Shown piece after piece: positions 18,049 to 27,406 of a DNA stretch of 64,000 nucleotides. The DNA comes from Aliivibrio fischeri (GTDB lineage: Bacteria > Pseudomonadota > Gammaproteobacteria > Enterobacterales > Vibrionaceae): NCBI GenBank assembly GCA_038993745.2, contig CP160630.1, positions 186,001-250,000 of the forward strand, read 5' to 3'. The notes under the pieces are model-generated. The model was not told the DNA's origin and ran no database searches. It saw only the letters and a list, made by a program, of their open reading frames with translations. Numbering within the stretch: the first letter of the stretch is position 1; every line of letters begins with the position of its first letter. Position numbers and translations under genes: made by a program.

Positions 18049-19680
18049 ATGAGTTACAAAAATTTAGCAGTACAAAAGAAAATTGCAGTTGTCTTTTCTG
18101 CCATTGGCGTGGTAATGGTTACGTTTGCTTTTTTCCTATTACAAGAATTAAATAAAGTAGAGTCTGAAGTTATTAACTTTACAGATTCTACTGTCCCAAG
18201 TGTATTGTCAGTTGAGGCAATGTATTTTGAAATGTCCGTACTACGTCGTAGTCAATATGCATCATTAACATATAAAGAATATGACTCTGGTTTAGAGGCT
18301 TTGTTTAAGCGCCAGAATACAACTTTAGCGAATATCAAAAACATGTTAGCTAGCTACGATGCAACAGTTGCAGGAGCAGAAGAACGAAGAGTTTTTGATG
18401 CAGTACTGGCATCATGGAAGGCTTATTCAAATCTTTTTCGTGATTTTCCTCAATTAATTAAAGATCGTGAACTTGATAAAGCTCATGCGATTTTAGTTAA
18501 TTCGTTAGATGATTTTAATGGTGTTGGCGATGCAATGGATGGATTAGTTGATATTAACCTTGGTTTTGTTAGTAATAACCGTACTTCCATTATGAGTAGC
18601 GTTGATAGCGTAACATTAGCAACAAAAGTATCGTTTAGTGCATTAATCGCATTTATGATCTTTATTACTTTCTTTTTAGCTCGTCAGATTTGTCGCCCAT
18701 TAAACTTAGTGGTTGAACAGTCTAAAGCGATTGCTGCAGGTGATTTAACGTTTGAACTTCGTCGTAGCGAGATTGGTAATGATGAGTTAGGTGCGCTAGC
18801 GGATACTAACATTGAAATGCAGCATCAATTACGAATTCTAATTGAAGATACGATTTCTGCTGTTACTCAACTTTCAGCAGCGGTTGAAGAGATGAGTGCA
18901 ATCTCTGAGCAATCTTCACGTGGTATGCAACAACAACAATCAGACATCACAATGGTTGCAGCTGCAATGGAAGAGATGAAGGCAACGGTTGCAGAAGTGG
19001 CAAACAACACTGAAACAGCATCAACGTCTGCTCTAGAAGCGTCAGAAGAAGCGAAGCAAGGTAACCAAGACGTTCAATCTAATATTGAGCAAATTCAGAT
19101 TGTTTCTCGTGATATCGAACAAGCAGGAGAATTGGTTGAAGAGTTAGAACGCGAATCAAATAACATCAGCGTGGTTGTTGAAGTTATTCGTGGTATTGCT
19201 GATCAAACGAACTTATTAGCATTGAACGCAGCGATTGAAGCGGCACGTGCTGGCGAACAAGGTCGTGGTTTCGCGGTTGTTGCCGATGAAGTTCGTTCTC
19301 TTGCTGGTCGTACTCAATCATCAACAAGTGAAATCGTTGAAATCATTGAGAAGTTACAAGCAAGTGCTGCACACGCTAAATCAGCGACAGATCAAAGTTG
19401 TTCTAAGATCCGTGTTTGTGTAGAGCAAAGTGTTCAAACGGGTAACTCAATTCAAATGATTGAAGAAACCATGATGAAAGTAACTGACACGAGCATTCAA
19501 ATTGCAAGCGCATGTAGCCAACAAGATTCTGTAACAGAAGAACTTGGTCGCAATATTCAAAGCATGAGTCTATCGGCAAGTGAAGTTGCACTGGGTGCAG
19601 AGCAAACGGCTCAATCAAGTGTTGAGTTAGCGCAGTTAGCAAATAAATTACAAACTTCTTTATCGTACTTTAAAGTTTAA
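18049..19680 (+). CDS. Methyl-accepting chemotaxis protein (copy 2 of 3)
   Basis: A 543-residue transmembrane receptor. It has a membrane segment at residues ~11-30, a periplasmic four-helix-bundle sensor (to ~190), a second membrane segment ([17 protein letters not shown]), HAMP, then a full signalling domain. The hairpin tip reads [20 protein letters not shown], the interface with CheA and CheW. The C-terminus (LSYFKV) lacks a CheR/CheB pentapeptide. It controls the flagellar motor through the phosphorelay; the ligand is unknown. Its 3' ~1 kb is nearly identical to that of the next receptor while the sensor differs, so the two probably sense different ligands. A strong terminator follows. 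Confidence 0.95.
   Translation: MSYKNLAVQKKIAVVFSAIGVVMVTFAFFLLQELNKVESEVINFTDSTVPSVLSVEAMYFEMSVLRRSQYASLTYKEYDSGLEALFKRQNTTLANIKNMLASYDATVAGAEERRVFDAVLASWKAYSNLFRDFPQLIKDRELDKAHAILVNSLDDFNGVGDAMDGLVDINLGFVSNNRTSIMSSVDSVTLATKVSFSALIAFMIFITFFLARQICRPLNLVVEQSKAIAAGDLTFELRRSEIGNDELGALADTNIEMQHQLRILIEDTISAVTQLSAAVEEMSAISEQSSRGMQQQQSDITMVAAAMEEMKATVAEVANNTETASTSALEASEEAKQGNQDVQSNIEQIQIVSRDIEQAGELVEELERESNNISVVVEVIRGIADQTNLLALNAAIEAARAGEQGRGFAVVADEVRSLAGRTQSSTSEIVEIIEKLQASAAHAKSATDQSCSKIRVCVEQSVQTGNSIQMIEETMMKVTDTSIQIASACSQQDSVTEELGRNIQSMSLSASEVALGAEQTAQSSVELAQLANKLQTSLSYFKV
18634..19630 (+). repeat. Near-identical 1-kb direct repeat, copy A
   Basis: This segment of receptor 2 aligns without gaps to 20721-21717 of receptor 3 (constant offset 2087) with only scattered, mostly silent differences. 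It covers the second membrane helix, HAMP and signalling domain. Confidence 0.88.
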
Positions 19681-19702
19681 TTTTTGATTGAATTTAAAGA
19701 AT

Positions 19703-19733
19703 AAAGTGATGGCAAATGCCATCACTTTTTTTA
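19703..19733 (+). terminator. Terminator after chemoreceptor 2
   Basis: AAAGTGATGGC / GCCATCACTTT, a perfect 11-bp stem with loop AAAT, followed by a T run. Confidence 0.92.
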
Positions 19734-19739
19734 TAAGTC

Positions 19740-20141
19740 CATAGGAAATCAACAATAATAGAAAGATTGTATAAAAAAAATCTTTTAAAAAAAGCATTGG
19801 CGCTTTGTTTGTTGGCGGTATATTTTTGACCTTTGAGCCATAGTGAAAGTATTTTCACATTTTTTTATTGAATTTAGGTAAATTGTTACTTTTATCAATA
19901 ACACCTTATTTACCTTTTTTACCATTTCAAAAATGCAATGGTTTGCTTGTTGTGGGATTTAATAACTTATTAATTTATTTAACCTTTATTGCAATTATAA
20001 AACCGTGTGACTTTTTACGTATTTTATTTTATTTTCTCGCCTCTCTGCCGATAACGTTCGCAGATGAGCTAATTTATTAGTTCAAAACAGTAATGCTCAT
20101 GGAACGAGTGAGAAGAATAATTTATAAGGTTGTAAAACATC
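19740..20141 (+). promoter_or_regulatory. Intergenic region with structured leader of chemoreceptor 3
   Basis: No convincing gene. From about 19995 the sequence parallels the leader of receptor 2: shared GTGTGACTTT, hairpin TCTGC/GCAGA (20044-20064), hairpin GAGCTAA-TTTA-TTAGTTC (20066-20083), then the conserved CTCATGGAACGAG and AAGGTTGTAAAA before the ATG. Confidence 0.45.
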
Positions 20142-21767
20142 ATGAGTTACAAAAATTTAGCAGTACAAAAGAAAATTGCAGTTGTCTTTTCTGCCATTGG
20201 TTTGGTGATGATTGCGTTTGCTTTTTTCCTATTACAAGAATTAAATAAAGTAGAGTCAGAAGTTATTAACTTTACTGATTCTACTGTTCCAAGTGTGTTA
20301 TCGGTGGAAGACGTATATTTTGAAATGAACGCGTATCGTCGTAACCAATATGCAGCATTAACATATCAAGAAAAAGATTTACCAAACTTATTAGCTCTTT
20401 TGTCAAAACAAGAGGCACAAATTCAATCTGATCTTGATGCATATGAAGCAACGGTTGCGAGTGCTGATGAACGTCGTGTTTTTGAGCGTGTTGCAAATAG
20501 CTGGCAGAAATACTTAACTCAACTAAAAGAATTTAATGGTTTAGTTGCGAATAAAAAGGCTAAGTTAGCTCAGCAAGAGCTTGTGGATTCTTTTTCTCAG
20601 TTTGAAGAAGTAGGCACTGCTATGGATGGTCTACTTCAGGCTAACCTTGTTTTTGTTAGTAACAATAGAAAATCAATCATGGGCAGCGTTAATAACGTAA
20701 CGTTGGCGACTAAAGTATCTTTTAGTGCATTAATCGCATTTATGATCTTTATTACTTTCTTCTTAGCTCGTCAGATTTGTCGTCCATTAAACTTAGTGGT
20801 TGAACAGTCTAAAGCGATTGCTGCAGGTGATTTAACGTTTGAACTTCGTCGTAGCGAGATTGGCAATGATGAGTTAGGTGCGCTAGCGGACACTAACATT
20901 GAAATGCAGCATCAATTACGAATTCTAATTGAAGATACGATTTCTGCTGTTACTCAACTTTCAGCTGCGGTTGAAGAGATGAGTGCGATTTCTGAGCAAT
21001 CTTCACGTGGTATGCAACAACAACAATCAGACATCACAATGGTTGCAGCTGCAATGGAAGAGATGAAGGCAACGGTTGCAGAAGTGGCAAACAACACTGA
21101 AACAGCCTCAACGTCTGCTCTAGAAGCGTCAGAAGAAGCGAAGCAGGGTAACCAAGACGTTCAATCTAATATTGAGCAAATTCAGATTGTTTCTCGTGAT
21201 ATCGAGCAAGCAGGAGAGTTGGTTGAAGAGTTAGAGCGCGAATCAAATAATATCAGCGTGGTTGTTGAAGTTATTCGTGGTATTGCTGATCAAACGAACT
21301 TATTAGCATTGAATGCAGCGATTGAAGCGGCACGTGCTGGTGAACAAGGTCGTGGTTTCGCGGTTGTAGCCGATGAAGTTCGTTCTCTTGCTGGTCGTAC
21401 TCAATCATCAACAAGTGAAATCGTTGAAATCATTGAGAAGTTACAAGCAAGTGCTGCACACGCTAAATCAGCGACAGATCAAAGTTGTTCTAAGATCCGT
21501 GTTTGTGTAGAGCAAAGTGTTCAAACGGGTAATTCAATTCAAATGATTGAAGAAACCATGATGAAAGTGACGGACACGAGCATTCAAATTGCAAGTGCAT
21601 GTAGCCAGCAAGATTCAGTAACAGAAGAACTTGGTCGCAATATTCAAAGCATGAGTCTATCGGCAAGCGAAGTTGCACTGGGTGCAGAGCAAACGGCTCA
21701 ATCAAGTGTTGAGTTAGCACAATTGGCTTCAACTCTTCAGCAGTCTCTATCGCGCTTTAAAGTGTAA
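20142..21767 (+). CDS. Methyl-accepting chemotaxis protein (copy 3 of 3)
   Basis: A 541-residue receptor of the same build as copy 2: membrane segment, periplasmic four-helix sensor, second membrane segment, HAMP, intact signalling hairpin with the [20 protein letters not shown] tip, and C-terminus LSRFKV without a CheR-binding pentapeptide. Residues ~60-190 resemble copy 1 more than copy 2 (for example [12 protein letters not shown]), so copies 1 and 3 may share ligand type. The C-terminal two thirds is almost identical to copy 2. It should act on CheA via CheW; ligand unknown. Confidence 0.95.
   Translation: MSYKNLAVQKKIAVVFSAIGLVMIAFAFFLLQELNKVESEVINFTDSTVPSVLSVEDVYFEMNAYRRNQYAALTYQEKDLPNLLALLSKQEAQIQSDLDAYEATVASADERRVFERVANSWQKYLTQLKEFNGLVANKKAKLAQQELVDSFSQFEEVGTAMDGLLQANLVFVSNNRKSIMGSVNNVTLATKVSFSALIAFMIFITFFLARQICRPLNLVVEQSKAIAAGDLTFELRRSEIGNDELGALADTNIEMQHQLRILIEDTISAVTQLSAAVEEMSAISEQSSRGMQQQQSDITMVAAAMEEMKATVAEVANNTETASTSALEASEEAKQGNQDVQSNIEQIQIVSRDIEQAGELVEELERESNNISVVVEVIRGIADQTNLLALNAAIEAARAGEQGRGFAVVADEVRSLAGRTQSSTSEIVEIIEKLQASAAHAKSATDQSCSKIRVCVEQSVQTGNSIQMIEETMMKVTDTSIQIASACSQQDSVTEELGRNIQSMSLSASEVALGAEQTAQSSVELAQLASTLQQSLSRFKV
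20721..21717 (+). repeat. Near-identical 1-kb direct repeat, copy B
   Basis: Partner of 18634-19630; the sharp boundary with the divergent sensor half suggests recent duplication or gene conversion. Confidence 0.88.
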
Positions 21768-21810
21768 TTTGACGAGTCATTGAATTGAACTAGTGTGTAC
21801 TAGAAATTAA

Positions 21811-21837
21811 AAAGGAGATCATATGATCTCCTTTTTT
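21811..21837 (+). terminator. Terminator after chemoreceptor 3
   Basis: AAAGGAGATCAT / ATGATCTCCTTT, a perfect palindromic stem followed by TTT. Confidence 0.85.
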
Positions 21838-21955
21838 GTACAACAAAGAATGATAGAAAAGCATATTACCTTTCTAGCAAGCACAACGATAAACCAACAA
21901 ATTAATTCTTCATTTTCATTGATTAAGGAAGAATAACATCAAATATTTCAGCTGA

Positions 21956-22069
21956 TTAGCCAATATAACCTTCTTTTAGTCCATTTTGCTTACATTCAAT
22001 AAGCGGAGCATCAATATGAAGTAAATTGAATTGATGTAGCACATACAGACGAAGCGCTGATAGAGATAG
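21956..22069 (-). pseudogene. Possible short gene remnant (about 36 codons, no start)
   Basis: On the minus strand a frame reads LRLYVLHQFNLLHIDAPLI and onward to KEGYIG and a stop. It looks protein-like but has no ATG and an upstream in-frame stop. It may be the 3' remnant of a lost gene in a ~310-base stretch (21838-22148) that otherwise holds nothing recognisable. Confidence 0.2.
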
Positions 22070-22148
22070 TGATTAATTAAAGCTTTACATAAGAATTATT
22101 CTCAACTATATTAAGTTGCATCTGAAATGCATGTTTAAAGGTGTTGTT

Positions 22149-22370
22149 ATGATTAATTTTAAGAAAGTAACTCAAATTGGTGGTGCTATTTTATGTATCA
22201 GCTTAATAATTATGACTATTTCATTATTAATTAGCTTTCCTTTTGCATCACATTTTTCAATTATGCAACAAGTTGCAGCGCATATAGTGACGATTGTAAT
22301 CGCGGCTTTTGTTAAAATTGGATACGTTGCTTTTATTGTTGGCAAATATGAAAGAGGATTAGCATTTTAA
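22149..22370 (+). CDS. Small two-helix membrane protein, unknown function
   Basis: A 73-residue protein with two hydrophobic segments: IGGAILCISLIIMTISLLISF and AAHIVTIVIAAFVKIGYVAFIVG. ATG at 22149 follows AAAGGTG at good spacing; an in-frame ATG 33 bases upstream has no ribosome site. It lies between the chemoreceptors and a convergent dehydrogenase gene. I do not recognise the family. Confidence 0.6.
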   Translation: MINFKKVTQIGGAILCISLIIMTISLLISFPFASHFSIMQQVAAHIVTIVIAAFVKIGYVAFIVGKYERGLAF

Positions 22371-22380
22371 TCCTAAGAAA

Positions 22381-22406
22381 ATGAGTAGCTTATAGACGCT
22401 ACTCAT
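22381..22406. terminator. Hairpin between convergent genes
   Basis: ATGAGTAGC / GCTACTCAT, 9-bp stem with an 8-base loop, between the small membrane gene and the dehydrogenase; T run weak. Confidence 0.5.
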
Positions 22407-22434
22407 TTATGCATGATTAAGAATGGGAAGGTAA

Positions 22435-23316
22435 TTAATTGGTTTTTTGTTTAATCGCTTTGATTAACACGGATGTATCCATTCGCCCTAAACCTTGCTC
22501 TTGAAGGTTTTGGTATTCTTGATCAACTTCTTCTGTTAGTGGCAGTTTAATACCATGAACTTTTGCTTCATCTAGACAGATACCAAGATCTTTTCTCATC
22601 CAGTCGATTGCAAAACCAAAATCGAATTTATCCTGAGCCATGGTGCTTGCGCGGTTTTCCATTTGCCATGAACCAGCAGCACCGTGTTTTAAAGTTTCAA
22701 CAACAAGGTCAATATCTAGGTTAGCTTTTTCAGCAAGGATTAATGCTTCACTTAACCCTTTTAATACACCAGCAATACAGATCTGGTTTGCCATTTTACA
22801 GCGTTGGCCTTGGCCGTTTTCACCAAGAAGTGTAATGGCTTTTGCAAAACTTTGAATAACAGGTTTTGCTGTATTAAAAGCGTCTTCGTTACCACCGCAC
22901 ATTACAGTTAATACACCATTTTCAGCACCAGCTTGTCCGCCTGAGACAGGAGCATCAATAAAGTGATTCCCTTGTGCTTCACAGGCTTTTGCTAATTCGA
23001 TTGCTAGCGTCGCTGATGTTGTGGTGTTATCCACTAAGATAGCACCTGGCTTTAATCCAGCAAGAATGCCATCGCCGCCATAAATTACGCTACGGACATC
23101 GTCATCATTCCCAACACAAACGAATACGATATCTGAGCCTTCAGAGGCTTCACGTGGCGTCGAAGCGGATTGTCCTTTGTATTCTGTGGCCCACTGCTTT
23201 GCTTTCGCTTCGGTACGATTATAAACCGTTGTAGAATAACCTGCATTTTGAAGGTGACGAGCCATTGGGTAGCCCATAACGCCTAAACCAATAAAGCTAA
23301 CATTAGTGATTTCCAT
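22435..23316 (-). CDS. 3-hydroxyisobutyrate dehydrogenase / tartronate semialdehyde reductase family enzyme
   Basis: A 293-residue beta-hydroxyacid dehydrogenase. The Rossmann motif is FIGLGVMGYPMARHLQNAGY, the substrate loop is DAPVSGGQAGAENGVLTVMCGG and the catalytic Lys region is GQGQRCKMANQICIAG, all typical of GarR/MmsB/GlxR. These enzymes interconvert small 3-hydroxyacids and semialdehydes with NAD(P)H in the cytosol. Without other pathway genes nearby, the choice between 2-hydroxy-3-oxopropionate and 3-hydroxyisobutyrate cannot be made. It stands alone. Confidence 0.85.
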   Translation of the reverse strand: MEITNVSFIGLGVMGYPMARHLQNAGYSTTVYNRTEAKAKQWATEYKGQSASTPREASEGSDIVFVCVGNDDDVRSVIYGGDGILAGLKPGAILVDNTTTSATLAIELAKACEAQGNHFIDAPVSGGQAGAENGVLTVMCGGNEDAFNTAKPVIQSFAKAITLLGENGQGQRCKMANQICIAGVLKGLSEALILAEKANLDIDLVVETLKHGAAGSWQMENRASTMAQDKFDFGFAIDWMRKDLGICLDEAKVHGIKLPLTEEVDQEYQNLQEQGLGRMDTSVLIKAIKQKTN

Positions 23317-23466
23317 GTCGTTCCTTATTTATGTTGTAATGTGATAGCCATTTAATCTACTTTCTAAGTATTTATATGATTAATAGCTTGTTGATAGGAC
23401 TCATGAGAATTAAAACATATCTTGTAACAGTTTGATATCTGAATATTAACCATGTTTTGACTGGGG

Positions 23467-23991
23467 TTAATACTTATTCAACAAGTCGATATTGAAATCG
23501 TTCAGATCAATACCAAAATTAATTTCAGCAGCTTTTTCATATAGCTCATTTATGTTTTTCTGAACTGAAGTAATCGTAAGTGTATTGTTATCCAAAATGA
23601 ATACTTGCTTTTGAGTTGTATAATAGAAGGCAAGTATTAATAGTGAATCATGGTCATTTTGCTCTGCTTTTGTCTTTATCGCTGCAAGTTTTCGGTAAAT
23701 ATGGTGATGGAGCTGTTTTAGTTTCCAAACATACATAATGTCATCAAAGTATGGGTTAGTTTTAACTTTATTCATAATGAAAGAAGTAGCTATGAGACTT
23801 AAGATGACGCCTAAAACATTGAGGTGAAAGTTACCTGTAGACCCTGATTCTGTCACACCTTCAAAACCAAAAAATGCAATCAGAATGGATCCAAATAAAA
23901 TAGCAAGAGCTGCAAGTAATGCAACAAAAGATACCATTACAAGATTGGTTTTCTTTCGGTAAGTATCTTTATCTATATTTTGAATTTTCAT
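23467..23991 (-). CDS. DUF3087-like two-helix membrane protein
   Basis: A 174-residue protein beginning DKDTYRKKTNLVM, then two membrane segments (FVALLAALAILFGSILIAFFG and FHLNVLGVILSLIATSFIMN) and a helical cytosolic domain of about 100 residues. Length, start and layout agree with the DUF3087 family common in Vibrio and Shewanella, assigned from memory. Function unknown. It appears monocistronic. Confidence 0.65.
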   Translation of the reverse strand: MKIQNIDKDTYRKKTNLVMVSFVALLAALAILFGSILIAFFGFEGVTESGSTGNFHLNVLGVILSLIATSFIMNKVKTNPYFDDIMYVWKLKQLHHHIYRKLAAIKTKAEQNDHDSLLILAFYYTTQKQVFILDNNTLTITSVQKNINELYEKAAEINFGIDLNDFNIDLLNKY

Positions 23992-24141
23992 ACCTGCTCT
24001 CTCTTAATGAATTTATGCTTATTAATAAGTGTAGCGTGGAAATAAGTGGAATTGGAATTAAGAAAGAGTAACCGTTTGTGTTATCAAAAATTTAGTTATG
24101 AAAGGCCAATACGTTCTATTGAATTGTAATCAAAGATAAAG

Positions 24142-24176
24142 AGCCATATCAAGAGGACCTGATATGGCTGATTTTT
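24142..24176. terminator. Hairpin downstream of the ArsP-like permease
   Basis: AGCCATATC / GATATGGCT, a perfect 9-bp stem with a 10-base loop in the gap 3' of the permease gene. The T run lies on the plus-strand side, so direction is uncertain. Confidence 0.5.
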
Positions 24177-24207
24177 ATTATGTAATATCTTTTAATGCCA
24201 GAGTATC

Positions 24208-25128
24208 TTAAAAGATAAATTGGTATAAGAAACCGGCTCCCATTGCCATACCTAAAATCACAGTAAGGAAGGCAATAATCATTTGGTTTTTGAAGATAGA
24301 TTTCAATAAAATCACTTCAGTTAAACTTGCACCAGCACTGCCAATAATTAATGCCATAACTGCTCCTAGGCTCATCCCTTTTGCAGCTAATGCCGCACTG
24401 AGAGGAATAACCGCTTCAGCTCGAATGTATAGTGGAATACCAATAACTGCAGCAACAGGAATAGCAAATGGGTTATTTTCACTTGCCACTTTAGCGACAA
24501 ATTCTGTTGGCATAAAACCGTAGATCATCGAACCAAGAGCAATACCGCCGATTAAGTAAGGTAATACTTTTTTGAAATCACTCCATGTGCTGTTCCAAAT
24601 TTTCACCCATTTGCTTTGAGGTGCTTTTTTCTCTCCACCACAAGTTGAACCACAACATTTTGGCTCAGGTGCAATGTAAGCACTTTCTTTTACGTATTTT
24701 TCAAAACCAAGTTTTTCTAGTAAGTAACCGGCAATAACCGATACACCCATTGCAATAGCAAAGTAGAAAACGGTCACTTTAATACCGAAAGTAACTGCGA
24801 ATAGCCCAATAATAATAGGGTTAAGTAGTGGGCTTGCAAATAAGAATACCATCATGGTACCAAATCCAGCTTTTGCTCGAAGTAAACCTTTTAAGAAAGG
24901 GATAGTTGAGCATGAGCAGAATGGAGTAATAGCACCTAGTAGGCCAGCAACAAAATACCCTCTGCCATTTTTTCCACTCAAGATACTTTGGATTTTTGAA
25001 GGTGGGATATATTCCTGCAAAACACCAACTAGATAACTAATTAAAAGGAAAAGCACGGTTAGCTCTGCAGCTAAAAATGCAAACATATTAAGGGTGTCCA
25101 TCACCATGTCTTGTGTAATTGTAAACAT
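24208..25128 (-). CDS. ArsP/COG0701-type permease
   Basis: A 306-residue membrane protein with about eight hydrophobic segments. It shows the family motif GAITPFCSCSTIPFLKGLL near residue 62 and a second half with GIPLYIRAEAVIPLSAALAAKG. A central cytosolic loop contains a cysteine cluster, PKCCGSTCGG, that looks like a metal or metalloid site. The family (DUF318) includes ArsP, which exports trivalent organoarsenicals. It is divergent from an ArsR-type regulator with two shared operators. Export of a thiol-reactive metal or metalloid is inferred; the actual substrate is unknown. Confidence 0.8.
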   Translation of the reverse strand: MFTITQDMVMDTLNMFAFLAAELTVLFLLISYLVGVLQEYIPPSKIQSILSGKNGRGYFVAGLLGAITPFCSCSTIPFLKGLLRAKAGFGTMMVFLFASPLLNPIIIGLFAVTFGIKVTVFYFAIAMGVSVIAGYLLEKLGFEKYVKESAYIAPEPKCCGSTCGGEKKAPQSKWVKIWNSTWSDFKKVLPYLIGGIALGSMIYGFMPTEFVAKVASENNPFAIPVAAVIGIPLYIRAEAVIPLSAALAAKGMSLGAVMALIIGSAGASLTEVILLKSIFKNQMIIAFLTVILGMAMGAGFLYQFIF

Positions 25129-25140
25129 AATCTAAATCTC

Positions 25141-25166
25141 TATATTTCTGGAATAATCGAAATATA
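25141..25166. promoter_or_regulatory. Operator 1 for the ArsR-type regulator
   Basis: TATATTTC and GAAATATA, perfect 8-bp arms 10 bases apart, 13 bases upstream of the permease start. Confidence 0.7.
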
Positions 25167-25190
25167 CGCTTTTCAATTAGCATGATCAAC

Positions 25191-25214
25191 ATATTTCTAG
25201 TAATATCGAAATAT
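25191..25214. promoter_or_regulatory. Operator 2 for the ArsR-type regulator
   Basis: ATATTTC and GAAATAT, 7-bp arms 10 bases apart, same design as operator 1 and 49 bp away centre to centre, 22 bases before the regulator start. Confidence 0.7.
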
Positions 25215-25235
25215 AAATTTAATGAGGAATAAATA

Positions 25236-25547
25236 ATGGATATCGAAATTATTGCTAAAGCATTGAAAGAATTAGGACATCCGACCCGTTTGGCTATTTA
25301 TAAAGGGGTTGTACGTGCGGGTTATCAAGGTATTGCTGTGGGTGGATTGCAAGAAAAATTGAATATTCCAGGTTCTACATTGTCACATCATGTATCAGGA
25401 TTAGTTTCTGCTGGATTAATTACACAGCGTCGAGAAGGCCGTACTTTATTTTGTGTTGCTGAGTATGAAAAGCTCACTTCGGTAATTGATTTTTTGCAAG
25501 ATGAATGCTGTTTTGATGAATCCAGTGAGACTAATGCGGATAAGTAA
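25236..25547 (+). CDS. ArsR/SmtB-family transcriptional regulator
   Basis: A 103-residue winged-helix repressor: LKELGHPTRLAIYKGVV, recognition helix IPGSTLSHHVSGLVSAGLI, and wing QRREGRTLFCVAE. The classical ELCVCDL metal site is missing, but a vicinal Cys pair near the C-terminus (LQDECCFDE) and Cys in LFC could bind As(III) or a similar thiophile. It is divergent from the permease; two identical-design inverted repeats in the gap are its likely operators. Self- and permease repression is inferred. Confidence 0.88.
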   Translation: MDIEIIAKALKELGHPTRLAIYKGVVRAGYQGIAVGGLQEKLNIPGSTLSHHVSGLVSAGLITQRREGRTLFCVAEYEKLTSVIDFLQDECCFDESSETNADK

Positions 25548-25570
25548 GTTAATAAAAAAGGAATAATTAA

Positions 25571-26044
25571 ATGAATGTTTATACTCAGTTTGAAAGTCCA
25601 ATTGGCCAAATAACGGTTAACGCTAATGATGAGGGCTTACTTGGTGTTTGGTATGAAAGTCATAAAATGGAATTAAGTGAATTCGGTACTCGAGCCGATG
25701 ACCACCCAATTTTAAAATTAACGGTAACCCAATTAAAAGAGTATTTTCGAGGTGATCGTCGTGATTTTTCTATTCCGTTAGCGGCTAAAGGAACTGAGTT
25801 TCAAAATAAAGTATGGAAGGCATTAACGACCATTCCGTATGGTAAAACATGGTGCTACAAAGATCTTGCTATTGCAGTAGGTAACCCAAAAGCATCACAA
25901 GCTGTGGGTGGAGCGAATGGCAAAAACCCTATCTCTATTATTGTTCCTTGCCACCGAGTGATTGGCAAAAATGGTAGCCTCACTGGATATGCTGGTGGCG
26001 TTGATATTAAAGAAAAATTATTGGCACTAGAATCAAACAAATAG
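25571..26044 (+). CDS. ogt: Methylated-DNA-protein-cysteine methyltransferase (Ogt)
   Basis: A 157-residue protein with the methyl-acceptor motif PCHRVIG, helix-turn-helix YKDLAIAVGNPKASQAVGGANGKNP and the N-terminal Ogt domain. It removes alkyl groups from O6-alkylguanine in DNA by irreversible transfer to its Cys. ATG follows AAAGGA. It lies 23 bases after the ArsR-type regulator, probably co-transcribed, and converges with the sensor kinase gene. Confidence 0.93.
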   Translation: MNVYTQFESPIGQITVNANDEGLLGVWYESHKMELSEFGTRADDHPILKLTVTQLKEYFRGDRRDFSIPLAAKGTEFQNKVWKALTTIPYGKTWCYKDLAIAVGNPKASQAVGGANGKNPISIIVPCHRVIGKNGSLTGYAGGVDIKEKLLALESNK

Positions 26045-26061
26045 GTACATTGACTTATGAT

Positions 26062-27402
26062 CTATAAAGGAAAGGTAAGCAAAAAAGTGGTTTTCTTTCC
26101 TTCCGATTGAACGGAAATATCACCGTTATGTAGGTTCACAATTGAACGCACAATAGTTAAGCCTAAGCCTGCACCTGTGCTACTTGAATGTTGTCTGGAT
26201 TTGTCTGCTCGATAAAAGCGTTCAAAAATAAAAGGTAAATCTTTATCAGGAATCTCATCTCCTATATTCGAGATAGATAACACGATGTTACTGTGGTTCT
26301 CTTCAATCTTAATTTGAATATCGCTATCAGGTGCAGAGTGACGTATAGCGTTAGAGAGTAGATTATTTGCTACGCGTTGCATCATGGATTTATCACCCCA
26401 AAGAGATCCATTTCCTGATAGATGAATTGTTACTCCTGTTTCTTCAGACACAATGCTGTAGTACTCAATAATAGGGGCGAAGAGTTGCTCTAAATCTAAT
26501 TGCATATTGTCTTTTAGTAATAAGTCATTTTCAGATTTAGCAAGATACAAGGTATCGTTAATTGTTTTGTTAATGCGTTCTAATTCTTCTAAGTTTGAAG
26601 ATAAGATCTCTTGATATTCATGAGGTGTTCTTGGCTGCGATAAGGTGACATGAGTCTGAGTCATAATATTTGAGAGTGGCGTTTTTAATTCATGAGCGAT
26701 ATCAGATGAAAAATCACTGAGTCGTTCAAACCCAAGCTCTAATCGATCAAGCATTTGGTTTTGTATTTTTGCAAGTTCAACCAACTCGTTGGGTAAGTGT
26801 TCATCAGACAATCGAATACTTAGCTTATTTGGCTGAACTTGTTTGATGCGATCTTGTAAATATTGCAGAGGTTTAAACCCCATATTTACGATGATAAAGC
26901 TGCAAATGAAAGAGAGTAGGCTCGCGATACTAATTGACCATATTAAAATGCCTTTTAGCCTCTTATTGAACTCGATGTGATGATCAATATTAATACCTAT
27001 AAGCAGTCCAGTATAATTATTCTCGTTTTCTAGTGGGTAGTAGAGTGTTCTAAATGTACTTCCTGCATAAGTCCATTCGTTGATTCTTTTTGATTGTTTA
27101 AAGGCGCTGTCATTTGGAATTACATTGGTATTTTGTGTCAATGTGCCATTATCATTGGCAATCCAAATGTTAATACCGCGACTTTTTAAGGAAGCAAAAA
27201 TTTCACTGCTAGTTATGCCTTCATTTTCTAATAAGACGAAAATGGAAGTCCGATTGGCGTTAATTAAACGGAGATCTTCTTCATAAAAATGGGATTGGAC
27301 TAGGTATTGAATGGCAAAACCTAAGCCAATAAAGACAAATACAGAGGTAGAGAAAAACATTAATGTCAGTTTTAGTTTCATTGATAAGTAATGTTTTTTC
27401 AT
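26062..27402 (-). CDS. Sensor histidine kinase, heavy-metal (CusS) type
   Basis: A 446-residue kinase: membrane segment ~10-32, periplasmic sensor ~33-160, second membrane segment (GILIWSISIASLLSFICSFII), HAMP, HisKA with FSSDIAHELKTPLSNIM, and HATPase with NNLLSNAIRH, ISNIGDEIP and GAGLGLTIVRSI. The order and the sequence style match CusS/CopS-type heavy-metal sensors. It starts 4 bases after its response regulator. The periplasmic ligand is not evident from sequence, and no copper efflux genes lie in the window. Confidence 0.87.
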   Translation of the reverse strand: MKKHYLSMKLKLTLMFFSTSVFVFIGLGFAIQYLVQSHFYEEDLRLINANRTSIFVLLENEGITSSEIFASLKSRGINIWIANDNGTLTQNTNVIPNDSAFKQSKRINEWTYAGSTFRTLYYPLENENNYTGLLIGINIDHHIEFNKRLKGILIWSISIASLLSFICSFIIVNMGFKPLQYLQDRIKQVQPNKLSIRLSDEHLPNELVELAKIQNQMLDRLELGFERLSDFSSDIAHELKTPLSNIMTQTHVTLSQPRTPHEYQEILSSNLEELERINKTINDTLYLAKSENDLLLKDNMQLDLEQLFAPIIEYYSIVSEETGVTIHLSGNGSLWGDKSMMQRVANNLLSNAIRHSAPDSDIQIKIEENHSNIVLSISNIGDEIPDKDLPFIFERFYRADKSRQHSSSTGAGLGLTIVRSIVNLHNGDISVQSEGKKTTFLLTFPL

Positions 27403-27406
27403 ATAA

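Noticed and set aside
20047..20054. GCCGATAA, identical to the sigma-28 -10 element, in the leader of chemoreceptor 3
   Set aside because: No TAAA element at the required ~15-base spacing and the element is not kept in the chemoreceptor 2 leader, so pairing in a hairpin explains the bases better.
19868..20080. 70-codon open frame between chemoreceptors 2 and 3
   Set aside because: It overlaps the conserved leader, and its sequence is a low-complexity hydrophobic read of AT-rich DNA; the equivalent frame is not kept before chemoreceptor 2.
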